From the NCBI GenBank assembly GCA_030762935.1, contig CM060883.1, forward strand, positions 36,169,501 to 36,233,500: a stretch of DNA of 64,000 bases, in the 5' to 3' direction. Of the stretch, positions 43,557 to 54,019 are shown in pieces; within the stretch, counting starts at the first letter, position 1, and every line of letters starts with the position of its first letter. The position numbers were made by a program, and so were the translations under genes. A model generated the notes under the pieces. The model saw nothing but the letters and a program-made list of their open reading frames with translations, did no database searches and was not told the origin of the DNA. This stretch comes from Hymenopus coronatus. Lineage: Eukaryota > Arthropoda > Insecta > Mantodea > Hymenopodidae.

Positions 43557-44007
43557 CATACATACATACATACATACATACACACACATACACACACATA
43601 CATACATACACATACATACATACATACATACATACATACATACATACATACATACATACATACATACATACATACATACATTACATACATACATTACATA
43701 CATACATACATACATACAGACATTACATACATACATTACATACATACATTACATACATACATTACATACATACATTACATATATACAGTGCAGACAGACA
43801 GACACAGACACATACATACATATATATTCGCACACGCAGAGAGACAGCCACTCTCTTTCTCTCTGTCATTCAGACATACACACAGACCCTTGTCTAATTT
43901 TTATCCAGGGAACTCAAAACACGCATTTCCGGTGAAATATTGCCGTCGAAGTTTTAGAAGGAATACAACATAACCTATACCTACCACTTATGGGACAAAG
44001 AAAGCAA
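42550..44007 (+). mobile_element. HE repeat with a giant microsatellite
   Basis: 5' end TCTGATGTGTCCC at 42550, collinear to TTTTAGGAGGCTAT (42992). Then ~0.8 kb of TACA repeats replaces the middle of the element, and HE returns at AGACCCTTGTCTAATTTTTA and TTTCCGGTGAAATATTG. The hairpin is decayed (ACCTATACCTACCACTTATG). Confidence 0.85.
42991..43790. repeat. (TACA)n giant microsatellite, compound
   Basis: About 135 nearly perfect TACA units to 43534, a CA run to about 43558, then TACA interrupted by CACACA, and finally a 12-base higher-order unit of the type TACATACATTACA repeated several times to 43790. It gives a 344-codon YIHT open frame and minus-strand MYVC frames that are not genes. 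Likely seeded from the element's own ATACAT or CA tract. Confidence 0.97.
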
Positions 44008-44599
44008 AACACTGCTGTGTAAATATTTCCTTCAATTTCTTACTTTTCAACGCTAAAATGGTTGGATTAAAGAAAAACTATTAATTTAAAGGAAGTTTCA
44101 GAGAGTATGACATAAGGAGAAAGGACAGGCCAGTGAACACAGTTGCGTGTCTTCATTTCGAATGTTTGCTATACCAGCTAAGTTTTGCACACCAGAAATT
44201 ACGGATCTGTCACGAACAGTAGCAAAAGTTCTGAAATTTATAAGCAAGCTACTCCTTGGCCAGCGAATTCAACTTTTATACCGCTACGGTTAAAACATCT
44301 GTTATGTTAATTCATATTAAACAAAAACTGCGAAACTTCAATTAAGTTTCAAGTAAAAAACGTTTGAAGAAAGGCGAGGCAATAAGAGACGAGTCTATGT
44401 AGATAAAACTTTTCAGAAATAAGAAGAACTTAAAAGATATCACGAATATACGTGGGGTGCTTTTAATTGTAAGCAGCTCGAGAAGAAATAGGCTAGTCTA
44501 TTAAACGTGAGTCATGAACGTTTCAACAGTACCTGATGATTTTCCACTTATTTGACGATTCTATATAAGTGTGACATGATAGATCAAATTTCATCAAAT

Positions 44600-44659
<60 letters not shown>

Positions 44660-44754
44660 CTAATATTTCTAGCAGTTACTTTTATATTTTTGCTGTTTAC
44701 AGATACCATTATTTAATGCTACTGCTATTTATAAAAATGTCACTAGAATTACAA
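44008..44754. other. unassigned stretch
   Basis: No element recognised apart from a GA microsatellite. It ends where a 5' truncated HE copy begins. Confidence 0.35.
44603..44656. repeat. (GA)n microsatellite
   Basis: About 27 uninterrupted GA units in non-HE sequence. Confidence 0.95.
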
Positions 44755-45204
44755 TAAGAGGATAATAGGTACTTTAATAAAAATCGTTTAGCATTTATGA
44801 GGAAATAATATTTTTCAAAAATGTACCATTAAACGGTAGTTGGGTGTGAGGGAGTTTCTTGAAAATCTTCGTGTCGCATTTTTGGAAAATACTTAATTCA
44901 AATACAAATGTTGGTATTTCACCGACTTTACGTCTCTAAGTTTTGCTGTTTACAAACAAACAGACACAAACACACACACCGACACAAGGACCTTTCTCTA
45001 AGAATGCTTTATTTGGATCAGGGAACCTCAATACAAACGTGATGGTGCAAAACTAAAGCTGATTTATTATTTATTGAAATTACGTACAGAAACGAAGGTG
45101 GCATGAACTGATAGAACAACATCTTAAGTTTGCTTGTCTATGTTTTAGTTATAGTTTACTCAAAAGCCGCTAGAGGCGTTTGGTATTGTCGATAGAGAAA
45201 ATGG

Positions 45205-45466
45205 CTGCCTCGCAGTAGAACGCGCGTATTGTGCGTAATTTCCACCGGCAACGGCTATTGTAACAGTGCAGAGACACTTGAAAACAACATTCAATAAGCT
45301 CTCACCGCATAGAAACTTAAACTTAATTTCACGGTGGGTAGCGAAGTTTGAGTCCACTGGAAGTGTATGCTCTAAGAAACATCTTGGATTCCCCAATCGT
45401 CGAGGGAGACAATTGAGAAAATTCGAGCTGCATTTGAACCAAAGACCAAGAAAGTCAACATACTAG
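45205..45466 (+). pseudogene. transposase N-terminal fragment (helix-turn-helix, DUF4817-like)
   Basis: Reads LNLISRWVAKFESTGSVCSK and GFPNRRGRQLRKFE, the paired helix-turn-helix region that binds the TIR in this transposase type, and stops after RPRKSTY. Upstream residues are out of frame with stops. In relatives the 'SPRKST' motif is followed by the rest of the DNA-binding domain and the DDE core, which is absent here. Confidence 0.7.
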
Positions 45467-45537
45467 GTCATTAGAGAGCTAGCACAAGCGTGATCTAAGA
45501 AGGCGCTTGTGTTTTAAACCATATACATCTGGTAATG

Positions 45538-45766
45538 CTGACTTGGCCTCCGAGATCATCTGATCTAACAGTGTGCGACTTCTTTTGTGGGGGTTCGCGA
45601 AGGCGGTAGTGTATGTCCCCCCATTACCACAGAACCTGAATGATGTGAAGCGACGCAGGGGACCTCATAAACAAGGATATGTTGGCTCGCGTCTTGGAAG
45701 AAATGGAGTACCAGTTCGACCGTGTAACTCGTGGGGCTCATATCCAATACTTGTAATGTTCATGTA
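45538..45766 (+). pseudogene. transposase C-terminal fragment
   Basis: Reads LTWPPRSSDLTVCDFF, matching the WPPRSPDLTPCDFF motif that carries the last catalytic Asp, then in shifted frames YVPPLPQNLNDV and DMLARVLEEMEYQFDRVTR with GAHIQYL at the end. At least two frameshifts. Immobile without a helper. Confidence 0.75.
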
Positions 45767-45957
45767 AACTTAAAATGTTCTTCTATCATTTCGTGTTACT
45801 TTTGTATATGTATGTAATTTCAATAATGAATAAATGAGCTTTGGTTTTGCACAATCACTTTTGAATTATCTTGTATTTCGGATGAAGTCTGGTAACGAAT
45901 TGTGGGGGCGAATACAATATTTTCCCTACTACCATGAGTAGTAGAGAAAGTAAAATT

Positions 45958-46456
45958 GATGTACAAATTCCAACTTAATGGTAATCCTGAGTAAGGTAGA
46001 TTTCAAAGAAAGCACAGAATAACAGAGAAAGGATAAGAAATAACGTAGAAAGGAAAACAAAAAGAGTACCTACGATATTCATTGGTTTCTTTCATTTCTG
46101 CTGTTCCTTTTTGTAAAGATTTCTTATGACGTGAAAAGCCTCGAGGCTACTATTGGCATGCAAGCTCCAGCACACGTGTGTAGGTCACATAGCCGAGGCT
46201 GCATAGGAATACTAATTTCCTGTAGGGTAGCCAGCAGCAAGCTGTGCAGTATATTCAATCGCAGTAGAGGGTGTATGCCGCCCCCAAAAGAGGTGTTTAA
46301 AGATTCATGGAGCGCTAAAGTGGGAGGAAGATATAGGTCATTCACGGCAGGCAATATTGCCGATATTAGTTTGACATGCAGAGTGCTTATTAAACAACGC
46401 AGGACGGCATAAATCGAAATGTACTACAGCTCCCCTTGAAAGCTATTTACAATTCG
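45958..46456. other. unassigned stretch
   Basis: Moderate-GC sequence with opposed open frames of 76-93 codons around 46124-46412. The plus frame has a Cys-rich stretch (HVCRSHSRGC), but no domain is recognised, so no gene is called. Confidence 0.3.
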
Positions 46457-46631
46457 CGTGCATCCAAAATTGCTGTGAAGAACTAGGTGGATCCTTCTTT
46501 CCATAAATTGAACTCATTCTCAGTGAAGTAGGAACTAGCAATGTCGTACCAGTTCATTTCTGAGAACTACTTCATCCATCACTTATTATTTCGTAAAAAT
46601 ATAACACAAGCACTAGTACTTTGTGGATCTT

Positions 46632-46697
46632 ATTACATTCTCTACTCGAATATGCACACAGTGTACAGAGAAGGTACTATATTCCAACCAAAAAATA
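46632..46697 (-). mobile_element. HE hairpin scrap in duplication unit 1
   Basis: CATTCTCTACTCGAATATGC, ACACAGTGTACAGAGAAGG and ATTCCAACCAAAAAA. A plus HE 5' end follows the A run. Confidence 0.8.
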
Positions 46698-46973
46698 TGT
46701 ATTACACTCACATGAGTTTCTCCAGCTGCTCTACAAACTTCTTGCAAAAGATTATTATTCTTACAATGCTAATCGAGATAAACATTAGCAGAATTTTCTT
46801 ATTACTTAGTTCCTTATAAGTAGAAGGGAACTAAGGGAATGCACTTAACTGATAGTCAAATATTTTAAAAGCTGTCGTTGTGCAATTGTCATTGTAAATC
46901 ACTTCTTTGCTTGGCCAGGAGTAGAACAAAAGAAAAACGGACACTTCCTGTCTGAGAAAAGTATAAATACCTC
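46698..46973 (+). mobile_element. HE repeat, 5' third, duplication unit 1
   Basis: Decayed start TATGTATTACACTCACATG, then the AGCTGCTCTACAAAC subfamily segment, ending at GAGAAAAGTATAAATAC where unit 2 begins. Confidence 0.8.
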
Positions 46974-47151
46974 ACGTGCATCCAAATTGCTGTAACGAGC
47001 TAAATGGGTCCTTCTTTCCATTTGTTAAGCTCATTCTCAGTGAAATAGGAACTAGCAATGAATCGTACCAGTTCATTTCTGCGAACTACTTCATATATCA
47101 CTTATTTTTTTTATAAATATAACACAAGCACTAATAATCGCTGGATCTTAT

Positions 47152-47209
47152 TACTTCTCTACACGACTATGCACATAGTGTACAGAGAAAGTATTGTATT
47201 CCACCCAAA
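47152..47209 (-). mobile_element. HE hairpin scrap in duplication unit 2
   Basis: TACTTCTCTACACGACTATG, CACATAGTGTACAGAGAAAG and ATTCCACCCAAAAAA. The element's usual next word TTCGATA is replaced by the start of a plus HE copy. Confidence 0.8.
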
Positions 47210-48324
47210 AAATCTGATGTGTTACACTCACATGACTTTCTCCAGCTGCTCTACAAACTTCTTGCACAATATTATTCTTATTTCTACACAATGCTAATCC
47301 AGATAAACATTAGCTTATTCTTATTACTTAGTTCCTTATAAGTAGGAGAGAATTAAGGGATTGCGCTATGCTAAAGTGATAGTCAAATGTTTTAAGCTTT
47401 TGTTAAACGATTGTCAAAGGAAATCGCTTCTTTGCTTAGCCAGGAGTAGAACAAAAGAAAATTGAAAAGCATACTCGTAAGTACTTTACAATAGAAATCA
47501 ATAACAAGGAACATTTCGAAAACGGTTACTTTCACACACAAAAAACAAACAAACAAACAAACGGAAATGACATAAATTGAATCAAATGGTCTACGATTTG
47601 TTTCAGCAAACAAATCAAACGAATCAAAGCATAAAGGTAAACATAAAAATAAAATTAAAATACCTATTTGATAATAAACTCAAAATTAGCCCCTAATCCT
47701 GATATAAATATTGTTAAAACAAAAATTTCTAGTAAAAATTTCAATAATCATCTAGGAAAAACTTAACTAAACCGAATTAATAAATAAACTCCTGCTGTTT
47801 TGACGACATCTACTTTTTTGTGTAGTAAGTTTTTGTCTATCTATTACGGTTTAGCAGTTAAGCAACATTCGGCAAAATTTATCGAGAATAAAGAGGTCTT
47901 CAGAGGCTATTCCAAAAAAATTCACGGTATACTTTTTATTTGGAATGTAAATATCTTTAATATAGGTATGGGATTTTAATCAAAATCTTTGAGCCATTTT
48001 TGAGAAAATCAACATTTTTGAAAATGTTTCCATTTAAAGGGTAGTTTGTGGTAGGGGGATTTATTTTTTTTTCGTGTCGCATCTTTGGAAGATATTAAAC
48101 CTAAATACCAAGTTTGGTATGTAACAGTCTTTTCGTTTTTGAGCTATGCAGCCCAGACACACACACTGACTCACACAGACGGACCTTTTTCTGAAAATGC
48201 TTTTTTCGGACTTAAGGGACTCCAAAACATATATTCACAGTGAAATCTCGACATGGAATTTTGGGTGGAATACAAAACCTTCTCTATCCATTATGTACAT
48301 TGCACATGCGGGCTAGACAAAGTA
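47210..48324 (+). mobile_element. HE repeat, full length, carrying a mitochondrial insert
   Basis: Starts TCTGATGTGTTACAC after CCCAAAAAA and ends in the second hairpin type (CCATTATGTACATTGCACAT). HE sequence breaks after GACATAAATTG (47579) and resumes at TTTTGACGACATCTAC (47797). Confidence 0.9.
47580..47797 (-). pseudogene. chimeric nuclear mitochondrial insert: nad5 and nad1 fragments
   Basis: Minus strand, invertebrate mitochondrial code. From 47796 down, GVYLLIRF, then LLKFLLEIFVLTMFMSGLGA and NFEF match NADH dehydrogenase subunit 5 with one in-frame stop; from about 47675 down, QMGILILFLCLPL and, after a one-base shift, FAETNRRPFD match the conserved subunit 1 motif. The genes are separated in known arthropod mitochondrial genomes, so two fragments were joined. 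No nuclear function expected. Confidence 0.87.
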
Positions 48325-48668
48325 ACACGCAAGCGTTCCATGAGCCTTAAGGAGACCAACCTGTGAAAATTTACCAAAATTCTTAAAAATGTTGATTTTA
48401 GATTTTAAAACAATAATATACTGTGGTCCTTGTAGATTAAAAAACCGAAGTTATTTTCAATCACTTGCAATTTAATCACTTACTGCATTAATTTTTAAAT
48501 TGAAGGTTCAATAATAACGAATAACACTTTAAATATTAAAAAGCGTGTTTCTCTAAATGCATTTTCAAACGCAAGTAAATGTTCAAAATTTTCCTTGCTC
48601 TCCACACATCAACCAATAGTTGACTTTTCTACCATAAAACCTTAATATCATAAAAAATCAAAAAAAAA
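48325..48668. other. unassigned stretch
   Basis: AT-rich sequence with A runs. Nothing recognised. It ends in an A-rich run before an HE 5' end. Confidence 0.35.
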
Positions 48669-49182
48669 TCTGATGTGTTCAATTCATATGACTTTCGCTA
48701 CATCTCTGCAACAAATTATTGTTAAAAAGCTTATGCTTCTATTTATTTCATTCTAGTTGAGAAAACATTAGCAGAAATATTCTTATTACATGCTTCTTTG
48801 TAGGTAGAAGCGAAATAAGGGAGTACCATAGGTTAAAGTGATAGTCAAAAGCTGGTTGCTATGTGACTGAAGTTCCTTTGTATGGACTGGAGTTGAAAAA
48901 TTCCTGTATGAGGAAAGTATAAGTTTTTCAAGTCTGAAACTAAAAACAAGGAATATCTCAAAAAACGATCAACTCCACGATAAAAATGTATATTACATAA
49001 ACTGCATGTTTTAACGTGTGTGTTTTTCTCCATTTCTTAAGGTTTAACAGTTACGCAAAATTCCGTAAAATTCAACCAGAATAAAGTAGTCTTCAGAAAC
49101 TTTTCCCAGAATATTCAAGACATATGTTTTATTTTTCAGGTAAACATTTTAATCAAAATCGTTAGAGCCATTTTGGAAAAAA
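48669..49182 (+). mobile_element. HE repeat, 5' 0.5 kb
   Basis: Starts TCTGATGTGTTCAATTC and is collinear to ATCGTTAGAGCCATTTTGG, where it stops. The CA tract and hairpin are missing. Confidence 0.85.
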
Positions 49183-49501
49183 TGTAAAATAGAATTAAAT
49201 GAATACTTCAAGTAATATCACATTTTAATAAACTTTTAAAGGTGTTCAAAATGGCTCCTGTCACCTCAATACATTTTGTGAATCGCCTAGCAAGGACTGT
49301 AGCACATTTATAAGGAAAACATACATGATAACTATGTTTAAATTTAGTTATGGAACTCCTCTCCTGAAGTTCTTTTCTAGGTATGGGCAAGCTATGTGAT
49401 GTGGAACTCATGGGAAGAGTTCAAACTCTGATGTATGGTGTGACCGCGGACGTTCACAGGCCGACTTCCATTGTTCTCCTCTGTAGATTACACTTTTAAA
49501 A
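49183..49501. other. unassigned stretch
   Basis: No recognised element. A 67-codon minus frame has no motif. Confidence 0.3.
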
Positions 49502-49582
49502 AAGTCTGATGTATTCCATTCACACGACTCTCTACCCTCTATAATTTACTAATCATTATAAAAACTACTCTTACGAAAGCTT

Positions 49583-50430
49583 GCTACTTTCTCTACACGC
49601 ACTATGCACATAGTGTACTGAGAAGGTATTGCAATCCAACAAAAAATTCGATACCGAGATTTCACCGGAAATATATGTTTTAGGGTCCCCTGTATACTAA
49701 AAAAGTATTTTTAGAAAAAGGTCCGAGTGTCTGTGAACACGATAACTCAAAAACGAAAAGTCTATAAAATACCAAACTTGGTATTTAAGTTTAGTATCTT
49801 CCAGGGATGCAACACGAAGATTTAGAGAAAAATCCCCCCACCCCCAACTACCCTTTACATGGAAAATTTTTCGAAAATTTTGATTTTCTAAAAAATTGCT
49901 CCAACGATTTTGATTAAAGTATCGTTTATCAAAGCTATTTACCTGACAGAAAAAATTTATACCTTGAATTTTCTAGGAATAGCCTCTGAAGAGAACCTTA
50001 TTCTGGATGAATTTTACGGAATGTAGAATAACTGCTGGACCGTAAGAGATGGACAAAAACTTACCACACAAAAAATGTAGAACACTTTAAAACACACAAT
50101 TTATGTTATATACATTTTTTTGTGGAGTTCATCGTTTTTGAGACATTCCTTGTTTTTAGTTTCTGCTTTCAAAAACTTATATTTCTGTTACAGGAGTTTG
50201 TCAACTGCTGTCCATACAAACAAAGAATTTCGGTCACATAGCAACCAGCTTTTGATTATCACTTTAACCTATGCTACGCCCTTATTTCACTTGTACTTAC
50301 AAGGAAGCAAGTAATGAGACTATTTCTACTATTTTTTTCTGATTAGCATGAAGTAAATAGAAGTAGAAGTTTTTTAAAAATAATTTGTTGCAGAGATGTA
50401 GAGAAAGTCAGCTGAATGGTATACATCAGA
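49583..50430 (-). mobile_element. HE repeat, full length, nested
   Basis: Hairpin CACGCACTATGCACATAGTG, no long GT run (GGTCCGAGTGTCTGTG only), and 5' end ATACATCAGA at 50430 with T6. Inserted in an older plus HE copy after AAAGCTTG. Confidence 0.9.
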
Positions 50431-50971
50431 TTTTTTCCTATCTACTTCATTTTAAGTGAGATAAGCTTTTGCAAAAATAGCTCAACACACATAACGTTCA
50501 TAAATTGAAACGGAATGGCAATAGTCAAATGTTTATGAATTGGACGATATTTACTGGCCTTACAATTTCATACTCTTTCCATGAAAACATGAGAAACAAC
50601 TGAGTATCTAGGGACTTTAATAGAATGACAAAGAATTGAACAATTCAAACCTTTAATAACAAATAACTTGGATATTTATGGTACAAAAAGGTTATTAGAG
50701 AACTTGGTTTAAAGAAGATTTTACAATGATGGTGTAGTGTTTATCACAGTCAATTCACAGATAATTCATGCTATATATTTTATTTTTCATGTAAATATAT
50801 TTAACATAATGTTTTTATAAAAATCGTTAGTGCGATTCTGAGAAGTGTTCCATGTAAAGGGTAAATGGGAGTGGTGGGAGTTTCTAGAAAACCTTCGTGT
50901 GGCTTTTTTGAAAGATACTCAATCTAAATACATTATCTATTGTGCTTTTCATGGACCCTTTTCCTAATATG

Positions 50972-51751
50972 CCATTTTTACTTTCTATACAGGTAATATG
51001 TACATAGTGTATAGAGAAGGTATTGTAATGCACCCAAAAATTCGATACCGAGATTCACCAGAAATACATGTTTTGGGATCCCCTGAATCCAAAAAGAGAA
51101 TTTTTAGAAAAATGTCCGTGCGTGTGTGTGTGTGTGGGTTTGTGGACAGCATAGATCCAAAACGAAAAGTGCGTTAAATACCAAACTGGGTATTTGAGTC
51201 CAGTATCTTCCAAGGATGCGACACGAAGATTTTCAAGAACATCCCTCCACCCCAACACGAAAATTTTGAAAATGTTGTTTTTCACAAAAATGGCTCTAAC
51301 GATTTTGATTGAAATCGCTTATATTTAAGATATTTACCTGACAAGTAAAAGTATATCTTCAATTTTCTGGAAATAAGCCTCTGAAGACAAGTTTATTCTG
51401 GGTGAATTTTGCGGAAGTTTGCATAGCTGGTAAAGTGTAAGCTATAGACAAAAATTCACTTAATAGAAAATGTAGAGCTCGTTAAAGCACACAATTTATG
51501 TTACATACATTTTTTCGTGGAGTTGGCCGTTTTTGAGTTATTCCTTATTATTAGTTTCAGCTTTAAATACATATACTTTTCTCATACGGGAATTTGTCAA
51601 CTCCTGTCCATACAAACAAAGCTACTTCAATTATCTGTATGGCAACCAACTTTTAAAACATTTGACTATCGATGTAGCCTATGGCACTCTTTTTTGGACA
51701 ATAATTTATTGCAGAGATGTAGAGAAAGTCATGTGAATGGAATACATCGGA
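50972..51751 (-). mobile_element. HE repeat, near full length, nested
   Basis: Hairpin ACAGGTAATATGTACATAGTG and 5' end ATACATCGGA at 51751. A ~90-base internal gap near 51690 joins GGCACTCTTTTTTGGA to CAATAATTTATTGCAG. Inserted in the older plus copy at the AATATGC/TTTTTTGGAT site, which on the other strand is the same GAATCCAAAAAA/GCAT site used at 17026. Confidence 0.85.
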
Positions 51752-51850
51752 TTTTTTTGGATAAGCATACCTATATCAGGTGAAATCTTGAATACAAATT
51801 TTTGGGTAGAGTACAAAACTTATATACTTAAAATACGAACTAGAATATAA

Positions 51851-52524
51851 CTGATTGTTTAAGATTATATCATTTTGAGCTATAAATTGAATTGCAGTTG
51901 ATTTTGGAAAACATCCTAAAAATTGTTTATGAACGAAAATGCTGCAACAGTGTTTTGTCTTGTGGTCTAGTCGATATAATCGAAGGAAAGAAGGAAAGAA
52001 AGAAAAGAATCCATAATTGTCCTGTAAAAAGTGAAAAAGTGTGTCATTATTAAAGTGTGAAATATAATTTTTAATGCCATGCGTTTGAGAAATATTAACA
52101 ATTAATTATTTGACATGTTATGAAGTTTGAGTTTATTGTGAATTTGTAAAAAAGTTATGAATTAGAAAGAACTTATTTGTTTCATTTTCAATCCAAGATG
52201 ATTGTTGCTACTAAATGGTAAATGCGAATTCAGTGTATTTAAAAGCTGCCTAGAACGCACTTCAAGTGTTTGATCAGTGCTTTAATCTCGGCAGTTTAAA
52301 AGCCATGTCAAGGTCTTCTGTATCAAGACGGCAAACAAATTCCCAAGTCATGGCCACTTCTGACGCTAATGAAGGCCAAACATAACATAGTGTAGCGTAG
52401 GTTAAAACTCTCATAACAGATAAATTTCACTCAGTCGTGCATACGGACTTTGAAGCATACATTTCTCCTACTTCGAAAGACATTCGTTCATATCAAACTG
52501 TGTATCATAATGAATGATATCTAT
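51851..52524. other. unassigned stretch
   Basis: AT-rich, with GAAGGAAAGAAGGAAAGAAAG near 51983. Nothing else recognised. Confidence 0.35.
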
Positions 52525-52660
52525 TACTTTCTCTACGCACTATGTACATAGTGTATAGAGAAGGTATTGCACTCCACCCAAAAATTCGATGCCGAATTTC
52601 ACCGGAAATTTATGTTTTAGGGTCCCCTGTATACAAAAAAAATCATTTTCAGAAAAAGGG

Positions 52661-52704
<44 letters not shown>

Positions 52705-53387
52705 GTGAGTCTGTGAATACGATAACTAAAAAACGAAAAGTGGGTAAAGTACCAAACTTGGTGTTTAAGTTTAGTATCTTCCAAAGATGCGACACGAAGA
52801 TTTTGAGAAAAATCCCCCCACACCAAACTACCCTTTACATGGAACGTTTTTCGAAAATTTTTATTTTCTCAAAAATGGCTCTAACGATTTTGATTAAAAT
52901 ATCGTATATTAAAGAATTTACCTGACAAATAAGATGTATATCTTGAATTTTCTGGTACTAGTCTCTGAAGATTCCTTTATTGCGGATGAATTTTACGCAA
53001 GTTTGCATACTTGCTAAACCACAAGAGATAGACAAAAACTCACTATATAAAAATGTACATCACGTCAAAACACACAATTTATGTCATTTAGTTTTTGTTT
53101 TGGAGGTAGCCGTTTCCGAGATATTCCTTGTTATTGGTTTCAATTGTGAAGTACTTAAACTTTTTTCAGACAGGAAGTGTCCATTTTTCTTTTGTTCTAC
53201 TCCTGGCCAAGCAAAGAAGCGATTTGCAATGACAACCACATAACGATAGCTTTTAAAACGTTTGACTATTGCTTTAGTCTAGTGCATTACCTAGTTCCCT
53301 TTTACTTACAAGAGCATTCTGCTAGTGTTTATTTCGATTAGCATTGTAGAGCAGCTAGAGAAATTCATGTGAGTGAAACACATTAGA
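52525..53387 (-). mobile_element. HE repeat, full length
   Basis: Hairpin TACGCACTATGTACATAGTG, a pure GT run at 52663-52702, and 5' end ACACATTAGA at 53387. Its 5' third carries the AGGAAGTGTCCA and AGCAGCTAGAG subfamily markers, while its 3' part matches the common type, so it may be recombinant. Confidence 0.92.
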
Positions 53388-53511
53388 TTTTTGTTTGTAT
53401 ATGGAGTATAATGCTTAGAATGGATTCTAGTATTTGGAGTCAAGTTAGCATATATCAAAACAGAAAAGCGAAAGTTTCTTATGGAATACAGATCATCTGT
53501 TCACCTAAAAT

Positions 53512-53790
53512 CTGATGTGTTACATTCCCATTACTTTCTCTATCCACTGTCGTTTAAGTAAGCTATACAAACTATTCTTACGAAAGCTTGTTTTACTATC
53601 TATTTCGTATAAATCGAGATAAGCCTTTGAAGAAGCACGCTACATTACAAATCTTATTATAAATACAAAAGGAATAGAGACAGTCAAATAAATAAGAACT
53701 GGATGGCATACGCTGGTTTTAAAATTGTATAATCTTTCCATGCAGTCATAACAAACACTTGAAATTCGAGAGCACTGTTTTAAAATCCTA
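53512..53790 (+). mobile_element. HE repeat, diverged 5' part
   Basis: TCTGATGTGTTACATTCC, CTATCCACTGTCGTTTAAG, CTTACGAAAGCTTG and CTATCTATTTCG, with a diverged body like that of 50438-50700. It ends without a hairpin. Flanks 53388-53511 and 53791-54019 are unassigned. Confidence 0.65.
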
Positions 53791-54019
53791 TCTTGTTTTC
53801 ATTGCTTTAACATTGCTGAACAATACTATCTTCGTTTCGTGTCATCCAGCTTAGCTACTCTACCATCCGTAGTCATATGGCTAAATACTGTCAGAATTTC
53901 GAGATCTCACCTCTCACCAGTTAGCTCCGCGGCAAGCAGATGGATGCCGTTCAGATTACCGTTTTCACAATAGATGGCAGCGTAATCGTAATTAAAATGT
54001 ATTTTAAGGTTTAGTATTG

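Larger units (their letters stand above)
45034..45863 (+). mobile_element. TIR transposon, internally deleted, DUF4817-type
   Basis: About 830 bp with ~55-bp terminal inverted repeats: GTGATGGTGCAAAACTAAAG at 45039 mirrors CTTTGGTTTTGCACAATCAC ending at 45858, and similarity continues through ATTTATT and ATTGAAATTACGTAC. The ends contain only parts of a transposase. Full relatives encode roughly 350 residues over a longer element, so the middle has been lost. Inserted in an HE copy. Confidence 0.85.
44755..45957 (+). mobile_element. HE repeat, 3' half, split by a TIR transposon
   Basis: Enters at the TTTAATAAAAATCGTTTAGC segment, breaks at GGGAACCTCAA (about 45031) and resumes at TTGTATTTCGGATGAAGTC (about 45871). 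The hairpin is decayed (CTACTACCATGAGTAGTAG) but still self-complementary, followed by AGAAAGTAAAA. Confidence 0.85.
46457..47491 (+). repeat. tandem duplication, two ~518-bp units
   Basis: GTGCATCCAAA at 46458 recurs at 46976, and the following ~500 bases are collinear: TCATTCTCAGTGAA, AGGAACTAGCAATG, CCAGTTCATTTCTG, then a minus HE hairpin scrap, then the first ~270 bases of a plus HE copy. Units differ by small indels and substitutions. Unit two continues into the rest of an HE copy; unit one stops at its midpoint. Confidence 0.9.
49502..51850 (+). mobile_element. HE repeat, diverged copy interrupted by two younger HE copies
   Basis: Three pieces in order: 49502-49581 (TCTGATGTATTCC to CTTACGAAAGCTT), 50438-50971 (CTATCTACTTCATTTTAAG to TTTTCCTAATATGCC) and 51773-51850 (ATCAGGTGAAATCTTGAATA to a decayed end). 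The gaps are filled by minus HE copies 49583-50430 and 50972-51751. It is strongly diverged in its middle, similar to the copy at 53512. Confidence 0.75.

Noticed and set aside
42960..43800. CRISPR-like array from regular repeats
   Set aside because: Units are 4-13 bases with no spacers, in a eukaryotic repeat context.
42901..43935. 344-codon open frame of repeating YIHT and 230-250-codon minus frames of repeating MYVC
   Set aside because: They are translations of a TACA microsatellite in every frame, and the flanking HE sequence is non-coding.
46131..46412. 93-codon frame with a Cys-rich segment
   Set aside because: There is an opposed frame of similar length, no known Cys spacing pattern, and no similarity that can be recognised by eye.
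52542..52925. Recurrent peptides such as ISGEISVSNFWV or FDTEISPEIYVLGSP in frames throughout the window
   Set aside because: They arise because the same HE DNA recurs. Frames differ between copies, stops are frequent and both strands give them, so there is no evidence of selection on protein.
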